Assembly (NCBI RefSeq): GCF_900113765.1
Contig: NZ_FOQO01000003.1
Coordinates: forward strand, 372,001-436,000
Length of the DNA stretch: 64,000 nt
Origin: Parapedobacter indicus
GTDB lineage: Bacteria > Bacteroidota > Bacteroidia > Sphingobacteriales > Sphingobacteriaceae
Reading direction: 5' to 3'
Part shown: positions 19,044 through 28,807 of the stretch, piece after piece
How the letters are laid out: each line of letters begins with the position of its first letter
How positions within the stretch are numbered: position 1 is the first letter of the stretch
Translations under genes and position numbers: made by a program
The notes under the pieces: generated by a model
Databases searched by the model: none
What the model was told of the DNA's origin: nothing
Seen by the model: only the letters and a program-made list of their open reading frames with translations

Positions 19044-19595
19044 TTAAAAAATTCCCAGCTTCAACCGGAGTTGCCGGATGGCATTACTGATCTGCTTCTT
19101 GACCGTGTTTTGGGAGATATGCAGTTTGCCCGCAATTTCGTTATAGGAAAGGCTGTCTTTCCGGCTTAATTCGAACACCTCACGCATTTTTTCGGGCAAC
19201 TGGTTTACCTCCTCCTCAATTCGTTGCGCCATCTGCTTCTCCCGGATGGCAAAATCTGCCGAAGCCTCCACCTGATCGGAAAAGTGGGCCAGCGAAGCCA
19301 GGTATTTATCTTTCACCTTGCTTCTGAGAAACATATTCAATATCCGGTTGCGCACCAACGCGTGAAGGTACGCAGAAAGTGAAATTGTGGGTTCAATGGT
19401 ATATGCTTTTTCCCAAAGTGTAGCGAAGGTATCCTGTAGTACATCCCTGATTTCATCTTCATCTTGCAATAACCGACGTGCCTGTCTGAATAATATCGGC
19501 CAGTACCGATCGTACAAAGTGGCAAAAGCAACCTCGTCGCCTTTTCTAAGACGTTCCATCAACATCTGGTCGTTCAATGTTGCGTTGCGTTGCAT
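19044..19595 (-). CDS. ECF RNA polymerase sigma factor, Bacteroidetes FecI-like
   Basis: 183 residues. Region sigma2 is about 22-92 (FATLYDRYWPILFRQARRLL), and sigma4 is about 120-178 with the helix-turn-helix SYNEIAGKLHISQNTVKKQI. This length and the RQARRLL and EKMREVFELSR blocks are typical of the Bacteroidetes family of FecI-like ECF sigma factors. It should direct transcription of the downstream susC-susD-oxidoreductase genes when released by FecR. It is the first gene of the minus-strand locus, 91 bp behind the end of the neighbouring operon; I saw no convincing promoter box in that gap. Confidence 0.95.
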   Translation of the reverse strand: MQRNATLNDQMLMERLRKGDEVAFATLYDRYWPILFRQARRLLQDEDEIRDVLQDTFATLWEKAYTIEPTISLSAYLHALVRNRILNMFLRSKVKDKYLASLAHFSDQVEASADFAIREKQMAQRIEEEVNQLPEKMREVFELSRKDSLSYNEIAGKLHISQNTVKKQISNAIRQLRLKLGIF

Positions 19596-19686
19596 CTGAA
19601 ATTTACGATCAATGACTACAATCCATTCGCTACGATTAGTTGTTCATCTTTATAATTTCTTTTGGGACACCAAGGGTATCTATTTT

Positions 19687-21399
19687 CTATTCCGGCCAAA
19701 CCGTTTCAATACCTTGGCTTCGGATAAACGATTGGAAATCCGCAAGGAGTTTTCCGTCTTTCCGTACCTCAGCAGGCGTTAACTCTTTCCGGCGGACATA
19801 CGAAATGAGCAACCCGACTGCTTCTCCGATACTCCATTCCACCGGATGAAGGCGGTAGCAACCATTTGTGATGTGTGTTGTCCCGATATTTTTATTGGCC
19901 GGCAGCAAATTCTTCATCCGGATGGGAAGCAGGGCTCCCAACGGAATCTGAAACCGCAAGGAATCAAAATCGATGTAATTCACCCGGTTGCTGCTGGGAT
20001 GTAAATCGATGTGATAATAGCCGATCCCGACGCTGTCAGAAAATTCCGCAGCCTTATCCTTATTGGTCTGCGCAACCATTTCGCGGTTTGCTCTGCCCAC
20101 ATGTTCCTCACGTATCGTAAACATTGCTTTGATACGTCGCGATTCACGTACATAGGGATATTTCGCCAATCCATCGGTTGTTCCCATGATGTCTTTCCGC
20201 AGCCGCAGTCCCGGCCATCCTTTTCCTCCATCCGGCCTAGGCGCCTCGGTTTGCAACCAATAAAGCAACGAAAGGCTTAGTTCTTTGGCGGCAGCGACAT
20301 GTTTATCGAATTCCTCTTCGGAAACACCGACAATATTCCCGAGCATGTAGTCATTCTGTGGCCAGTTTACCAGGGAAATATCTCCCGGATAGGTTCCCTG
20401 TACAAAATTATCTTTACTGATGATTTTCCGGTAATTCCAAAGGTTGAGCGCATCGCCTGTTTTACCCCCCAACGGATCAAAGCCCAGTTTTTTCGGCTGA
20501 AGCGTCTTCGGATTGGAATAGTGCAACTCCAATAATCTTCCCGGCCAGGGCGGGGTAAGGTCCGGCACATGATTCCGCCAAAAGGTATAATTGGCTGGCT
20601 CCTTGATCGTATGGTTTTCACCCGGCACATAATCCATGGCGAAGCACATGGTAAATGCTTGGTTGTTGGTTGGATCGGCCTTATCGGGTGCATGTAGCTC
20701 ACCGGTATCTGCCTTCGACTCTGTGCCGGTAACGAACTCGGTCCCTGTAAGCGGCAATAGGTCTCCCAGTTCCGTCGCATCGACAAAAAAGGGAGCTACC
20801 AGCTTTTTCATGGATCCGGTCCGGCTTTCTTTGACATGAATTGCTTTCACCCGATCGTCCTCTGTATTCGCACTCACCGCCTTGTGTTCCAGCAGGAGCA
20901 CCATTCGTCCTGTGCTGAGGTATGGATTCAATAGTTCGGTCAGCACCGCAAGCGCTACACGCGGCTCGTGGCATAATTCTGAAACCGTACCATTTCCCGG
21001 GTTCAGCAGCGGGTCATTCATCGCAGCTTCCGTTAACGGGTAGTTTCTCCGGTAGTAATCGCGTACCCGGTTTCGGAAATCCCGGTACAACTGTGTGGCG
21101 CCGGTTGTGTCAATCCAAGCGTGCTCATCGGGCGGCACCCCCTGCTGGGTCAGCTGTCCGCCGATCCAGTCGGTTTCCTCGGTCATGATAACCGACTGCC
21201 CATTGCGGAGCGCGGCCATGGCTGCCGCAAAGCCCCCCAGGCCACCGCCGGCAATGACCACATCTGCTTCCAGCTGTTCCGTTCCATCGGATTTCTTAAT
21301 CTGTTTAACTGCTGCCTGTGTGGGCAGGCTTAATAACGGAGCGACTGCAAAAAGGCCGCTACCCACTGCTAATGTTTCTAAAAAATTCCTGCGTCTCAT
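19687..21399 (-). CDS. FAD-dependent oxidoreductase (FAD_oxidored family), Tat-exported
   Basis: 570 residues. MRRRNFLETLAVGSGLFAVA is a twin-arginine signal. The FAD-binding Rossmann fold starts at ADVVIAGGGLGGFAAAMAAL, with GGGLGG at about 51-56. Further conserved blocks are TEETDWIGGQLTQQGVPPDE and the C-terminal NIGTTHITNGCYRLHPVEW. It belongs to PF12831; such proteins are common in glycan loci of Bacteroidota and Planctomycetota, but their reaction is poorly known. It is the last gene of the epimerase/SusCD operon, 6 bp after the DUF4127 gene, so the two products may work on the same sugar in the periplasm. Confidence 0.9.
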   Translation of the reverse strand: MRRRNFLETLAVGSGLFAVAPLLSLPTQAAVKQIKKSDGTEQLEADVVIAGGGLGGFAAAMAALRNGQSVIMTEETDWIGGQLTQQGVPPDEHAWIDTTGATQLYRDFRNRVRDYYRRNYPLTEAAMNDPLLNPGNGTVSELCHEPRVALAVLTELLNPYLSTGRMVLLLEHKAVSANTEDDRVKAIHVKESRTGSMKKLVAPFFVDATELGDLLPLTGTEFVTGTESKADTGELHAPDKADPTNNQAFTMCFAMDYVPGENHTIKEPANYTFWRNHVPDLTPPWPGRLLELHYSNPKTLQPKKLGFDPLGGKTGDALNLWNYRKIISKDNFVQGTYPGDISLVNWPQNDYMLGNIVGVSEEEFDKHVAAAKELSLSLLYWLQTEAPRPDGGKGWPGLRLRKDIMGTTDGLAKYPYVRESRRIKAMFTIREEHVGRANREMVAQTNKDKAAEFSDSVGIGYYHIDLHPSSNRVNYIDFDSLRFQIPLGALLPIRMKNLLPANKNIGTTHITNGCYRLHPVEWSIGEAVGLLISYVRRKELTPAEVRKDGKLLADFQSFIRSQGIETVWPE

Positions 21400-21405
21400 G
21401 ATCTG

Positions 21406-23007
21406 TTAATTAAGGGCGCATTCGATATCAAAATCAATTTCAGCCTCAAATGTACGGTTCCAAGGTAGGGAAAAACGGATATCCCCTGCGCTCTTGCAAT
21501 GTATTTGTTGCTTCCCCGCTGGTATGTCCGTAAAGAACTGCGGGGTAAACCCGTCAAAGAAATCATGCATCAGCGTTCTCGCATATTGCTCCACCTTACG
21601 CGCTTGTTCGGCATCCATGATCAGTGACCCCAGTCCTTCTGCTTTCATATACGTTTGTGTTTTTTTCCTTGCCAGGTTATGGTAGTAGTAGTCGTCCATC
21701 ACGCGGTGCAGTGTGAACCACCGCTGTGCGGCTATCACATTCCGGCCCGTCACCGGATCAATCATAAGCTGGCTGTCCGCCAACGTAAAAATAAGTCCTT
21801 GGGGGAGTACCGTCCCAATGGTGTTTCCCGCGGTATTCCACGATGCATAACCACTGAGCCGCGGCATCAGTCCTCGGCGGATCAGCAGCGACGTAAAGGT
21901 TTCATCACCGCCTTGAATATTTCCGATGGGATCCACGTCGGCCACGGCTACCCGTTTCCCCTGCTCCACGTGCCGGGCAATCTCGTCCACGAACGTTTCC
22001 GCCCGGCCGGCTACATCGCGTGAGGCAAAAACAAAAAATAATAGATCCGCTTCTTGCTCGTCCTGCACTTCACTGGCCCCGGCGGCCGCGAGGTGATGGC
22101 TCACGGTTTCCCGTAGCGGGACATCCTCATAGGGCATTACCGTATTGGCCTTTTCGTCTGAACAATAGATGGCTTTCACTGCTGTATGCTGGTTATGGTA
22201 CGCATTCAGTGCCCGCCCCAGTAATAGCATGGATACTTCGTCGGCGCCCGGCTGTATCGCTACTTGGTTGATTATGCCCAATTCCTTGATGGCCTGTTTC
22301 AGCTTTTCCCGGTCTGCAACGTGAATACCGACGGGCGAAGCATCGTCCTGCGAAAGGATCAGGAAATCGATCACGCCCTTTTTGACCAGACGGACAGCCA
22401 CCAGGTTAGTCTTCAGGTTTCGCTTGCGGGCCCGGAGGTAGTTTTTCAGTACATGTGCAGGAATTTCCTTTTCGAGTTCGGCCGTCCGTTGCCGCGAAGC
22501 TACATCCGTAGCTGCACTGATTTTTGCCCATTCCGAAAATTTACTATAGTACACAGCATTTTCACGGTCGTACGTCAGCGCCAACCGCATGATGACGTTC
22601 TGCGCATAAATTTTCAATTTTGGAGCCTTCGAACGCATCTCTTCCAATACACGGATCCGCTTCAAGGCTGCTGACGAACCCACCTGATACGTGCGGGACC
22701 CAACCAATCCACCGTACGCCAGCATGTCGATGGCTACAATAGCCGCATCATAGGTCGATAAGTCCTGGGACCGGATCCATGCAACAATCTGGTCGGATTG
22801 GCCGGGTTCCATAAACCGGCCCCACAACGACCGGGGAGGCATCACCACTTCCGCATCGCCTATCCTGCCCATTTTTTGGGGAAATTGCCAACTGCTTGGG
22901 CGGTCATCCAACGGGATCAGCAGAATCCTTGTGCTGGCGACCGCTGTGCCGATCGAAAGGATGGATGATAGGGCCCATACCAACAAACCGGATAATTTTC
23001 TCTTCAT
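21406..23007 (-). CDS. DUF4127 family secreted protein
   Basis: 533 residues with an N-terminal signal peptide (KLSGLLVWALSSILSIGTAVAS). The family marks are LLIPLDDRPSSWQFP near the N terminus, DMLAYGGLVGSR (about 114-125) and LDDRP-type acidic loops. DUF4127 proteins occur in Firmicutes and Bacteroidota and have no established function that I can name. Its position 18 bp after a GHL10 glycosidase gene and 6 bp before a FAD oxidoreductase gene suggests a role in sugar breakdown outside the cytosol. This is inference from context only. Confidence 0.85.
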   Translation of the reverse strand: MKRKLSGLLVWALSSILSIGTAVASTRILLIPLDDRPSSWQFPQKMGRIGDAEVVMPPRSLWGRFMEPGQSDQIVAWIRSQDLSTYDAAIVAIDMLAYGGLVGSRTYQVGSSAALKRIRVLEEMRSKAPKLKIYAQNVIMRLALTYDRENAVYYSKFSEWAKISAATDVASRQRTAELEKEIPAHVLKNYLRARKRNLKTNLVAVRLVKKGVIDFLILSQDDASPVGIHVADREKLKQAIKELGIINQVAIQPGADEVSMLLLGRALNAYHNQHTAVKAIYCSDEKANTVMPYEDVPLRETVSHHLAAAGASEVQDEQEADLLFFVFASRDVAGRAETFVDEIARHVEQGKRVAVADVDPIGNIQGGDETFTSLLIRRGLMPRLSGYASWNTAGNTIGTVLPQGLIFTLADSQLMIDPVTGRNVIAAQRWFTLHRVMDDYYYHNLARKKTQTYMKAEGLGSLIMDAEQARKVEQYARTLMHDFFDGFTPQFFTDIPAGKQQIHCKSAGDIRFSLPWNRTFEAEIDFDIECALN

Positions 23008-23025
23008 AACTGCATTAACTTATTT

Positions 23026-24159
23026 CTATTTGCGATCCTGTTCAAAAAAAAGAGGAAACTTCTTGATCCCTTCAAAGAACCAAAAGCTCTCCCCACGGAT
23101 CCCCTGCCGCCTGTTCTCATCGATCATCTGCTCCAGGAACTCCGTTGACGGGTTGTAGTCTGCGTTCTGAAGAAGCACACCCGGATAAAATTTTGTGCGG
23201 TGCGCAGGCTTCAGAAAATCTAGCTGCTGCTTTAGCGTAGCCTGATAATCAGCGATGTCATACCGGTATACCTGAGGGATGACCAGATCGGCGTAACCTT
23301 TGTCAAGCCACGCCGGCCAATCCTGCAGGTACTCGTTTTTCGCCCACGGATGGACACTCGGCGCACAGGAGACCAGTACGTCGGGTTTGATCGCCTTGAC
23401 GGCCTGATACAACCTTCCCTGAAAATCGGTCAGCAACCCGGCACGCCATTCAACCCATTCGGAATCTGTATAGTCCGATGGTGGAGCCGTACCCTCATGC
23501 TGCTTCTTGTAGGATGCCACGGTATAGGCATCATACCCTCCGGTAGATGGCATGGCCGGCAGCCGGTCGTCGCCCTGCACACCATCTACATCGTACTGTT
23601 CCACCACTTCGGTCACCAGCGAGATCATGAAATCCTGCACCTCAGGATGAAAAGCATTCATCCACTCAAAACCGTTTTTCTTCAGCAGGTTTCCTTCGGC
23701 ATCCCGGGCCGCCCAATCCGGCTTTTGCTGAAGAATCAGTCCGCCGTTCTCGTTATAGGAAGCGGCGAACCCGTACTCAAACCAGGCGTGAACCTTAATC
23801 CCTTTTTCGTGGGCCTCCGTGATCATTTCCTGCAATGGATCCCTCCCCCGATACGGCTCAGCGATCCGCACGCCGAACTGCCGTTCCATGACCTGGCTGG
23901 GATACAAGGTGCGTCCCTGGTTCCATACCACTACAAAAATATGTTGGATACCGCTTTGCGCACACAAGGCCACGGCTTCGCGGATGTTTGTGTGCGACTG
24001 CAGTACGGAACTCGCTGTACTGGTAACCCATACAGCGGAGAACGATTCGCTACCGTCCGGTTCTTCGGGTTTTTCAGGCTGGCTGCCACTGCTTTTACAG
24101 CCCGCAAGAAACAGGATAATCAGCGCCAGACAAAAACGTACAGAGAAAGATGAACGCAT
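23026..24159 (-). CDS. Family-10-like glycosyl hydrolase lipoprotein (GHL10)
   Basis: 377 residues. The lipobox LAGC gives Cys21. The TIM-barrel starts at SAVWVTSTASSVLQ, continues with KVHAWFEYGFAA (about 122-133) and the diagnostic VDGVQGDDRLPAMPS (about 191-205), where Asp197/Asp198 are likely active-site residues. It ends with VIPQVYRYDIADYQ. This is PF02638 (GHL10), a group with sparse biochemical data; members are thought to cleave glycosides at the cell surface. It is 9 bp behind the unknown lipoprotein gene and in the same operon as the SusC/SusD pair, so it is the operon's only recognisable glycosidase. Confidence 0.9.
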   Translation of the reverse strand: MRSSFSVRFCLALIILFLAGCKSSGSQPEKPEEPDGSESFSAVWVTSTASSVLQSHTNIREAVALCAQSGIQHIFVVVWNQGRTLYPSQVMERQFGVRIAEPYRGRDPLQEMITEAHEKGIKVHAWFEYGFAASYNENGGLILQQKPDWAARDAEGNLLKKNGFEWMNAFHPEVQDFMISLVTEVVEQYDVDGVQGDDRLPAMPSTGGYDAYTVASYKKQHEGTAPPSDYTDSEWVEWRAGLLTDFQGRLYQAVKAIKPDVLVSCAPSVHPWAKNEYLQDWPAWLDKGYADLVIPQVYRYDIADYQATLKQQLDFLKPAHRTKFYPGVLLQNADYNPSTEFLEQMIDENRRQGIRGESFWFFEGIKKFPLFFEQDRK

Positions 24160-24168
24160 GCCGTATTC

Positions 24169-25062
24169 CTAAAAACCTGCTCCGCTGATATCGATGGTCT
24201 CCGCGCCGATCAGCAGATCGTCGTCACTAGCCGTAACCCGGAAGTGATTCCGGCCCGGGCACCGCATATCGGTAAAGCGCTGACTGTGTACAGGCGCTTC
24301 CACGACTTCCCCTTCGTATAGCCGGAAGTAATGGGTTTCTTTCCATTCGGCACCGGTCACTTCCGTTTGTGTAGGCTGTACCGGTTTACCCTCGTTGGCC
24401 ACCTGATCAATGGCGTTCACCCGCTTGAATTCACCGAAGCTGCTCAGGTTATATCCATCGCAGTCAAAATCACGCTCAAACCGCTTCCCTTCACCAGCGA
24501 CTACAAATCGGATTTTCTTATTCTCCAGTACCTGGATGGAAATCTCCACCTCATCTCCCGGATACCAATAGTATAGACTTTCGGCGGGTGCATTCTCGTA
24601 AGCCGCCTGCTGGCCCGTCGCGGAATAGCCCGTCCGCCGGAGAAAAGGGCGGAATGCCCGGCGGTCGGCCGTCACGTTCCCGTTTTCATCCCGGATTACT
24701 TCCCATGTCAATCCGATGTCCGTTTCCTGCCCATTCATGTTGCCCCCCAGGTAAACAGATGGGTTGTCGAGGTACTGTCCCGGCTTATTTGGGTTTTTCC
24801 GGTTTTCATCAAAGGTGATCTGCGGCAGCACCACCTTTCCGCCGATACCCAGCCACTTGTCTTTGCTAGACACCACTTTCCGGTAATAAGCACCGTTGAA
24901 GCATGGCAGCGATTCGCTCGGCCGCACTTCTCCTTTAAAAAACGTGGTGATCGGATCTTCTTCCGTTTCCGGTTCATCCGGTTTTGCCGTTTCCTTGCTG
25001 CAGGCCAGCAAAACCGTCCATAGGAGCATTGCAAAGCCGGCAATAACTGATAATTTCTTCAT
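24169..25062 (-). CDS. Lipoprotein of unknown function
   Basis: 297 residues. The signal ends in LLAC with Cys21, followed by a Pro/Glu-rich linker (KPDEPETEEDP). The rest looks like an all-beta domain with many aromatic and acidic residues (ESLYYWYPGDEVEISIQVL; YFRLYEGEVVEAPVHS). I do not recognise the family. It sits between the DUF5018 lipoprotein and the GHL10 glycosidase genes with 9-bp gaps on both sides, so it is probably a surface glycan-binding or accessory protein of the SusCD system. No catalytic motif is visible. Confidence 0.8.
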   Translation of the reverse strand: MKKLSVIAGFAMLLWTVLLACSKETAKPDEPETEEDPITTFFKGEVRPSESLPCFNGAYYRKVVSSKDKWLGIGGKVVLPQITFDENRKNPNKPGQYLDNPSVYLGGNMNGQETDIGLTWEVIRDENGNVTADRRAFRPFLRRTGYSATGQQAAYENAPAESLYYWYPGDEVEISIQVLENKKIRFVVAGEGKRFERDFDCDGYNLSSFGEFKRVNAIDQVANEGKPVQPTQTEVTGAEWKETHYFRLYEGEVVEAPVHSQRFTDMRCPGRNHFRVTASDDDLLIGAETIDISGAGF

Positions 25063-25071
25063 ATTCAGAAC

Positions 25072-26883
25072 TTAATTTTCAAGTTTATACAGCTGTAAAC
25101 CGATATTTGTGCAGGCAAACACTGCATGCAGCTTACCATTAATCACTGCCATATCAGCATCCATCGTGTTATTCGCATTGGGCTCGCCCGAAGCCATCCA
25201 TTTCTCAAAAATCGGCTGTTGATAGGAACTGGCGCCGCCATCTGTAATGTCGCAGATCCGGAACATTGCCCCCTTGCCGGATACGTATGCCGTATACGCC
25301 AGGTAGGTGCGGCCGTTGTATTCCTTCACCTTGCAGTCGGACGACATGATGCCTGACTGTTGGAAATCAGCGTCAAACGTGCTGGTCAGCGATGCGATTC
25401 CGCTAAAGCTATTGCCGACAATCGCACCGATATAGCCGTCGGTTCCGATCGGCATCGGTTCCACACTCCAGTAATAGGCTGTGCGGTCAAACGGGATTGC
25501 AAACTTAGACGGTGTTTCGTTGAGTACGCCTCCCTGCACCTTCCACACGTATACTTCTGAACGCTGCGCAAGACCCACGGTAATGATGGCGTCCCCATCA
25601 AGGCTACCGGTTATGTTGATGCCGGCTGTCCGCGGATTTACGTCGATGCCCAACGTAGCCTTTGAATACGTAATGTAGGGAACCGGTTTTGCCGTGACAT
25701 TGTCCCACCGGTAAATCGTTTGCTGATCGCTGGTAATACCCAGCGATACCACCAGTAGCCTTCCCTCGTCGTCCGACGCCAGTTTACGCAAGCTGTGTGC
25801 AATCTCAACGCCCGTCTTATCCAACATACCTATAGGTTTGCCCTCCAAGTCGTAGTAATTGGGTCCGATTTCAGTGGGTGCCACCGCAGAATAGTTGGCG
25901 ATGACCACGTGATTGCCACTGAAAGCGACACCGGCCATATCATTTGCGCCGAAGCCGAACTGGCTGTAAGGTTTATCCACCAGCGGCGTCAGCGACAGTC
26001 TCGGCCGTGCGATGGTGAATGTTTTTTCGATGCCATCCGACCCGGTTATTTTCACCTGGTTATTGCCCGACAGCAAATTAAGCCCTTTTCCCGTAAACGT
26101 GGGGTCCACCCGGTTTCCAAAACCGGTTGTCAACACTACATCCGCAGCTGAAAAATCGGCTAACCCCTTTATATACGGAACCAGTGTCGAGCTTTCAACC
26201 ACCACAACCGAATCCGTAGGTACGCCGTTAATGGTCATTCCTTGTACTGACGCGGGGCCGACTTCCTGCGTTGTGATGATAAAGTCGTACGTATAGCGTG
26301 TCTCTTCGTCGACCGCTAACAAGGTAAGGCGCTGCGGTTCCGTATAATCGGCTGCCTGACCATTGGTAAAATCAACCGGCGTACCGTTCAGGAACTCCAG
26401 GGTAACCGCCAGGTTGGAAAGGTCGGTCCCTTCAGGTACCTGGACAATGAGCGACCCTTCGGTAAAATGGATGTGGTCGGCCTCCACAGCCAGCCCTTCG
26501 ATGATGAAGCTAGCCAATGCCGGCGGAGACTGAACTTTCAGGGTCACTTCGCGCTGACTGCCGTCAGCCCCCTTCAGCTGCACGGTAAGCGGTTTGCGGC
26601 AATCGTATTCCTGGCTGTTTTCAAACCCGACCAGTTCCCCGTTGGCAACCAGCAGTTGCAGGTTCACACGGGAAAGATCCTGGCCTGCCGGAAGCGTGAC
26701 CACCACGGTTTGATCGTCGGTATGCGGCAGGAAAAGGTCGCCATTCACTTTTACACCGACAATGTTTACGCCCTCAAAGGCTCTGTTATCCAGTTTCTCT
26801 TTTTCACAGGAAACCGTCAATAATACGCAGGTGAATAGCAGCATTAAGATGCTATGCCACTTTGCGGTCTGTATCTTGTTCAT
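25072..26883 (-). CDS. DUF5018 domain lipoprotein
   Basis: 603 residues from the Met chosen here. The open frame extends upstream to 26928, but that would overlap susD by 20 bp and precede the signal. From 26883 the protein begins MNKIQTAKWHSILMLLFTCV and has a lipobox (LTVSC). Two or three repeated beta-sandwich units follow (VNIVGVKVNG..., LASFIIEGLAVEA..., VQGMTINGVP...), as in PF16410/DUF5018. The C-terminal half (about 290-600) looks like a beta-propeller-type domain. Such proteins replace or support the surface glycan-binding protein next to SusD. It directly follows susD in the operon. Met at 26895 is another possible start. Confidence 0.85.
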   Translation of the reverse strand: MNKIQTAKWHSILMLLFTCVLLTVSCEKEKLDNRAFEGVNIVGVKVNGDLFLPHTDDQTVVVTLPAGQDLSRVNLQLLVANGELVGFENSQEYDCRKPLTVQLKGADGSQREVTLKVQSPPALASFIIEGLAVEADHIHFTEGSLIVQVPEGTDLSNLAVTLEFLNGTPVDFTNGQAADYTEPQRLTLLAVDEETRYTYDFIITTQEVGPASVQGMTINGVPTDSVVVVESSTLVPYIKGLADFSAADVVLTTGFGNRVDPTFTGKGLNLLSGNNQVKITGSDGIEKTFTIARPRLSLTPLVDKPYSQFGFGANDMAGVAFSGNHVVIANYSAVAPTEIGPNYYDLEGKPIGMLDKTGVEIAHSLRKLASDDEGRLLVVSLGITSDQQTIYRWDNVTAKPVPYITYSKATLGIDVNPRTAGINITGSLDGDAIITVGLAQRSEVYVWKVQGGVLNETPSKFAIPFDRTAYYWSVEPMPIGTDGYIGAIVGNSFSGIASLTSTFDADFQQSGIMSSDCKVKEYNGRTYLAYTAYVSGKGAMFRICDITDGGASSYQQPIFEKWMASGEPNANNTMDADMAVINGKLHAVFACTNIGLQLYKLEN

Positions 26884-26908
26884 AACCTGATTCATTTTTT
26901 GCATGAAT

Positions 26909-28798
26909 TTATTCACCATATCCCGCATTCTGTGTCAGCCAAGGGGCCTTGTTCCGTTCGGTCTGTGGAATCGGCCACAGGTACAGCTTGTCGTCCCACA
27001 TCCGATCCCGATCACGTACCCTGAGTTTGCTGGCGTATGCCTGGTAGCTGGCGACGTCGTTGAGATCGCGTTCGGATCCTGCCGGTCCATAGGAAGGCAC
27101 CATATCCGGTGTGGCCTGTTCGTATCCGTCGGGATAAATTCCCTGCGCGGCATTGACACCACTTGCCAATGGATAGCCGTAGGTAGGCTCTGCGTTTTGC
27201 AGGTCGCCGATACGCCACCTGCGCATATCAAAGAAGTGCAGTGACTCCCGGGAGAATTCAACCTTACGTTCACGCCGGACAATCTGCCGCATCTTGGCCT
27301 GATTGCCGTTGCGCGAAGGGTCAACGGTGAGAATACCCGGCATGCCAACTCTGCTCCGTACCTGATCGATCGCATTTGCAACCGTTGCATCCATCTCGCC
27401 AAGCTCAATTTTGGCTTCTGCATAGTTCAGAAGTATTTCTGCGTAGCGCATAATTAAGATGTTGTAAGTAGGTGTAGCAGAAGCCTCGTCGTCAAAGTGG
27501 TTATACTTCTTCCAGGCAAAGCCCACACCACTCTGCACGTACCCGTATTGAGCGACGGCTCCGGCGTAATCTTTGTTATCCACCTCCCGTTCGTTTCCTT
27601 CTGCATCCCATGCTTTGGTTTGGGGTTTGTATACTTCCATCAGGAATTTCTGTTTGTTGCTTCCCGTATTTCCGATGATCGTATCATGGTGCGTGTATAT
27701 GGAATATTTCAGGCGGGGATCCCGGTCGACAAACGGCTTCTTTGGATCGTATCCGGATCCCGGTTCGTCAATGCGCTTACCGTTGGCCATCTCGTAGGTA
27801 TCGACCAACTGCTGCGTAGGGAACCGTCCACTTTGACCAATCATACGCACTTGTTCGCCGAGCGACAGGTAATGTGTGCTTTTGCTTCCAAAATCCGAAA
27901 ACATCATGAATAGCATCGTTTCGCTCTTTGCATCGGCTTTCAGCTGTCCCGCGCGGGTAAATAGATCGTTGAAATCAGCTGCCAGGTTGCGACCGCTCTC
28001 ATCCATCACCCGTTTGGCTGCCGCCTCGGCCTGCCGGAAATACACTTCCGCCTTCGCGTCGTCTGTCGCGCCATCTCTTCCATAGCCGAATTTTGCCCAG
28101 GATCCCGCGTACAAGGCGATCCGCGATTTAAGTCCCAGTGCCACCGATTTATCAACCCGGCCCCACTCCAGCGCCGTCCACGGTAAAACCTCTGCGGCCG
28201 CATCCAGATCGGCAATAATCAGATCGACCACCTCGTTCCAGGGTGTCCGTTCCACGCTCCGGAGCTGCTCTGCGGTCACACCCGTTGGAAAATACGGAAT
28301 ATCGCCAAACAAGCTGACCAGTTGGATGTAAAAGTGTGCCCGGAGGGTTCTGATTTCCGCCAGGTAAATTTTGGCATTATCGTTCAACTGGTCGTAGAAC
28401 GGTGCCGCGCCATCCAGTACCGTATTGCAGCGAGCAATGGAGGTATATACGATGGACCAAGTTTGTTCGATCGTGAAATTTGAACGCAGGTCCACATTAC
28501 CTACCCCAATGGACGAATTATCCGCCCGCTCGATGCCAAACGGCGTGTACATATCCCACAGCACAGACAGCGGAATAGACGATGAACTCGCATGATCCAT
28601 CTTCAGGCGCTGGTATACACCATTGGCACCCTGCCGGATGGCTCCTTCGTTGTTGTAAAAATTGGAAGAAAGGTAATCGCTGAGCGGTTCGCGGTCCAGG
28701 TAGTTTTCACAGCCGGACGTGAGCGCCAGAATGAAGACGGGGATCCAGAAAACCGGAATCGATATCTTTTTAGTTCGTGCTTTCATAATATGCGTCAT
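26909..28798 (-). CDS. SusD/RagB family outer-membrane lipoprotein
   Basis: 629 residues. The lipobox LTSGC gives Cys30, followed by ENYLDREPLSDYLSSNFYNN, the usual SusD opening. The late block RRERKVEFSRESLHFFDMRR and the C-terminal LYLWPIPQTERN are also diagnostic. It should capture the oligosaccharide for the SusC partner encoded 9 bp upstream. The first four residues may not be translated; Met5 (28786) starts a more typical signal (MKARTKKISIPVFW). Confidence 0.96.
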   Translation of the reverse strand: MTHIMKARTKKISIPVFWIPVFILALTSGCENYLDREPLSDYLSSNFYNNEGAIRQGANGVYQRLKMDHASSSSIPLSVLWDMYTPFGIERADNSSIGVGNVDLRSNFTIEQTWSIVYTSIARCNTVLDGAAPFYDQLNDNAKIYLAEIRTLRAHFYIQLVSLFGDIPYFPTGVTAEQLRSVERTPWNEVVDLIIADLDAAAEVLPWTALEWGRVDKSVALGLKSRIALYAGSWAKFGYGRDGATDDAKAEVYFRQAEAAAKRVMDESGRNLAADFNDLFTRAGQLKADAKSETMLFMMFSDFGSKSTHYLSLGEQVRMIGQSGRFPTQQLVDTYEMANGKRIDEPGSGYDPKKPFVDRDPRLKYSIYTHHDTIIGNTGSNKQKFLMEVYKPQTKAWDAEGNEREVDNKDYAGAVAQYGYVQSGVGFAWKKYNHFDDEASATPTYNILIMRYAEILLNYAEAKIELGEMDATVANAIDQVRSRVGMPGILTVDPSRNGNQAKMRQIVRRERKVEFSRESLHFFDMRRWRIGDLQNAEPTYGYPLASGVNAAQGIYPDGYEQATPDMVPSYGPAGSERDLNDVASYQAYASKLRVRDRDRMWDDKLYLWPIPQTERNKAPWLTQNAGYGE

Positions 28799-28807
28799 TT
28801 TTTTAGG